DNA of 64,000 bases, from positions 13,146 to 77,145 of the forward strand of contig JBCDGZ010000013.1 in assembly GCA_038750655.1 (NCBI GenBank), read 5' to 3'. The first letter of the stretch is position 1; the number at the start of each line of letters is the position of its first letter. The translations under genes and the position numbers were made by a program. Positions 62,601-64,000 of the stretch are shown here, in pieces. Under the pieces are notes generated by a model that made no database searches, had not been told where the DNA came from, and saw only the letters and a list, made by a program, of their open reading frames with translations. The DNA is from JBCDGZ01 sp038750655. GTDB taxonomy: Bacteria; Bacteroidota; Bacteroidia; Chitinophagales; Saprospiraceae.

Positions 62601-63983
62601 ATGTACAATATGCATATAAGATTTTGGAGCTTACTATTCCTGTCTTTACTGCCTTATTTACTCACAGGACAGACCGATCCCCCTTCTTCCCGCAACTCCG
62701 ATAACACCCTCAATTTCGAAGACTGCGATGAAGAAATCACCATTCATCCAATCGCTGATGACTTTCAGGCAGGCTATGAGGGGCGGGTGCTGATTTCCGC
62801 CCTGCACGGTGGCGGCTTTTACACGGATTACCAGATTGGAGATGCGCAGGTCAAGATTGAGGTTTTGCTGCCGATGTCTTATGTGGGGCAGACGGTGTAT
62901 TTTAGGCTAGTGACGCCGGATGCGGATGATTTGTCAGAATATGAACCAGGGAATAATAATGATCCAGGGGATAACCTAGGTAATTCTGGAAGTTTGAGTC
63001 AGAATCAAGCTGTTGTCCAAGATAATGAGCGCTATGTTGACGGAGTAGCCAAGGCAGTAGCAGAGGTCACACTGGGGATAGATCACATCTCTGGTGATGA
63101 TTATCAAGTAGAAGCCAGCCTTAGCCCTTCCTTCGATAAGACTTATAAAACGGCCAGAATGTTTGGTTGGAAAAGAATCTATGTAGAATATGACCAGATG
63201 TATCGCAAAGGAGCAACACTCACACAACAGTACCGGCTCGATTTGGACGACGAAGATAACGATGTGCTGCAAGTGGATAATACCAGTGATTTTGAAGTAG
63301 GGGACGAAATCATCGTTTTCACCAATAAGGGGAAGGAGTACACCGACCTATTTGTTATTGCCAAGACAAATTCCACCTTAATAATTACGGATCTAAATGC
63401 CTCTATTCATGAATATGGAGGGGTGCGCTTGGCTTCAGATAATAGTGTTTATCAGGTTTCTCGGCAGTATTTGACTCAAGCTTATGGGGCGAATACTGAT
63501 GGGAGTGATGAAGGGGCGTTTGTGGAATATTATCCAGATGATAGACTTGAAAGTGGATTTTCACCAAAGCTTCACCAATTTATGAATGCACTACAATTGA
63601 ATAATTATGCAACATATTGGTTTAAAAACATAATAGATAATAGAAATATATTTTACTTATTAGCTGCAACAAAATTTAGACCAGGAGAGGTGGGATTAAC
63701 TCAATCGCAAATGAACAGAACTTATATTTTTCTTGATGTAATTGAACCTCTAGGAAATCCGACTGTAGAGTCTGCTGAAGTTTTAGTTCATGAATTCGGA
63801 CATCAATTTGCGCTTAGAAATGACCATGTAGATAGATTTTTCAACATTAGGACATGGGATAATAGAGATGCGTGCATTATGAGCTATTTTTCGAACTTTC
63901 AAAATGGTATTGCTGACTTTGATGGTGAACAAAGAGAACAGAACTGCTTTTACGGCATAAGAGAAGCTTCTGATCCTAGATAA
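62601..63983 (+). CDS. Secreted protein with C-terminal zincin-type metallopeptidase motif
   Basis: A 460-residue exported protein; signal peptide in the first ~24 residues (LLFLSLLPYLLTGQ). The N-terminal ~140 residues form an acidic beta domain (ALHGGGFYTDYQIGDAQVKI). A second beta-rich segment follows, with VDNTSDFEVGDEIIVFTNKG near 230. Close to the end lies VLVHEFGHQFALRNDH with His397, Glu398 and His401, a metalloprotease HExxH; the third ligand could be His409 or Asp408, but the spacing does not fit standard metzincins. Coding DNA becomes markedly more AT-rich after about 63,350, unlike the first half. No T9SS tail is present. It ends 17 bases before the window edge. Confidence 0.7.
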   Translation: MYNMHIRFWSLLFLSLLPYLLTGQTDPPSSRNSDNTLNFEDCDEEITIHPIADDFQAGYEGRVLISALHGGGFYTDYQIGDAQVKIEVLLPMSYVGQTVYFRLVTPDADDLSEYEPGNNNDPGDNLGNSGSLSQNQAVVQDNERYVDGVAKAVAEVTLGIDHISGDDYQVEASLSPSFDKTYKTARMFGWKRIYVEYDQMYRKGATLTQQYRLDLDDEDNDVLQVDNTSDFEVGDEIIVFTNKGKEYTDLFVIAKTNSTLIITDLNASIHEYGGVRLASDNSVYQVSRQYLTQAYGANTDGSDEGAFVEYYPDDRLESGFSPKLHQFMNALQLNNYATYWFKNIIDNRNIFYLLAATKFRPGEVGLTQSQMNRTYIFLDVIEPLGNPTVESAEVLVHEFGHQFALRNDHVDRFFNIRTWDNRDACIMSYFSNFQNGIADFDGEQREQNCFYGIREASDPR

Positions 63984-64000
63984 TCTAGAAAACAAAAAAG

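Noticed and set aside
1..64000. CRISPR arrays, tRNA, rRNA and insertion sequences
   Set aside because: Read through for repeat-spacer structure, cloverleaf-like ends, rRNA segments and transposase motifs; none seen.

Overview
The window looks like chromosome of a member of the Bacteroidota, most likely the Saprospiria (a Lewinella-like or related marine filamentous lineage; the genus is a guess). The reasons are several proteins with type IX secretion (T9SS) C-terminal sorting tails of both type A and type B, promoters of the Bacteroidota form (-33 TTTG, -7 TAnnTTTG), almost no Shine-Dalgarno sequences, and characteristic lipobox proteins, FkbM and PhyH enzymes. I found no tRNA, rRNA, CRISPR array, insertion sequence or prophage.

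Layout. 1-8 kb is a cell-surface sugar region: the end of a T9SS cargo, a candidate glycosyltransferase, a divergent nonulosonic-acid operon (fused CMP-sugar synthase/PseG-like protein, NeuB/PseI-like synthase, methyltransferase) and a secreted PVL-like beta-propeller. 8-10.3 kb carries a NarL-type two-component system with an overlapping membrane-protein gene. 10.3-17 kb holds mutS, a secreted M1 peptidase flanked by two TerB-like genes, and a DinB-like gene. 17-23 kb encodes a secreted beta-propeller amidohydrolase and a T9SS-exported alpha-amylase. 23-25 kb is a btaA-btaB pair for betaine lipids. 25-26.7 kb is a SCO1 copper cluster. 26.7-35 kb is a CotH kinase-like/DUF4956 operon, divergent from a coiled-coil membrane protein and a metallophosphoesterase-like lipoprotein. 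35-40 kb has a MATE transporter, an S9 peptidase and a PAS histidine kinase. 40-49 kb has two secreted proteins sharing an N-terminal module, with a sigma factor/RskA-type anti-sigma pair divergent from a fasciclin protein between them. 49-53 kb carries PhyH, FkbM, NAD(P)HX repair and sirtuin genes. 53-60 kb holds nrdA, nrdB, corA, a zincin-like protein and an FtsX-family permease on the minus strand, with DnaA-box clusters. 60.5-64 kb reads on the plus strand: tyrS, ferredoxin, iscX and a secreted metallopeptidase-like protein.

Themes. Most accessory content concerns the envelope: nonulosonic acid decoration, betaine lipids, secreted enzymes, adhesin-like repeats, and a candidate extracytoplasmic phosphorylation cassette. 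The most interesting loci are the CotH/DUF4956/phosphoesterase neighbourhood, the SigK-RskA-fasciclin arrangement (which parallels mycobacterial sigK-rskA-mpt70/83), the btaAB pair, the nonulosonate fusion with a nearby sialic-acid-lectin-like propeller, and the DnaA-box clusters near a coding-strand switch. All functions are inferred by reading the translated sequence; no database search was run.
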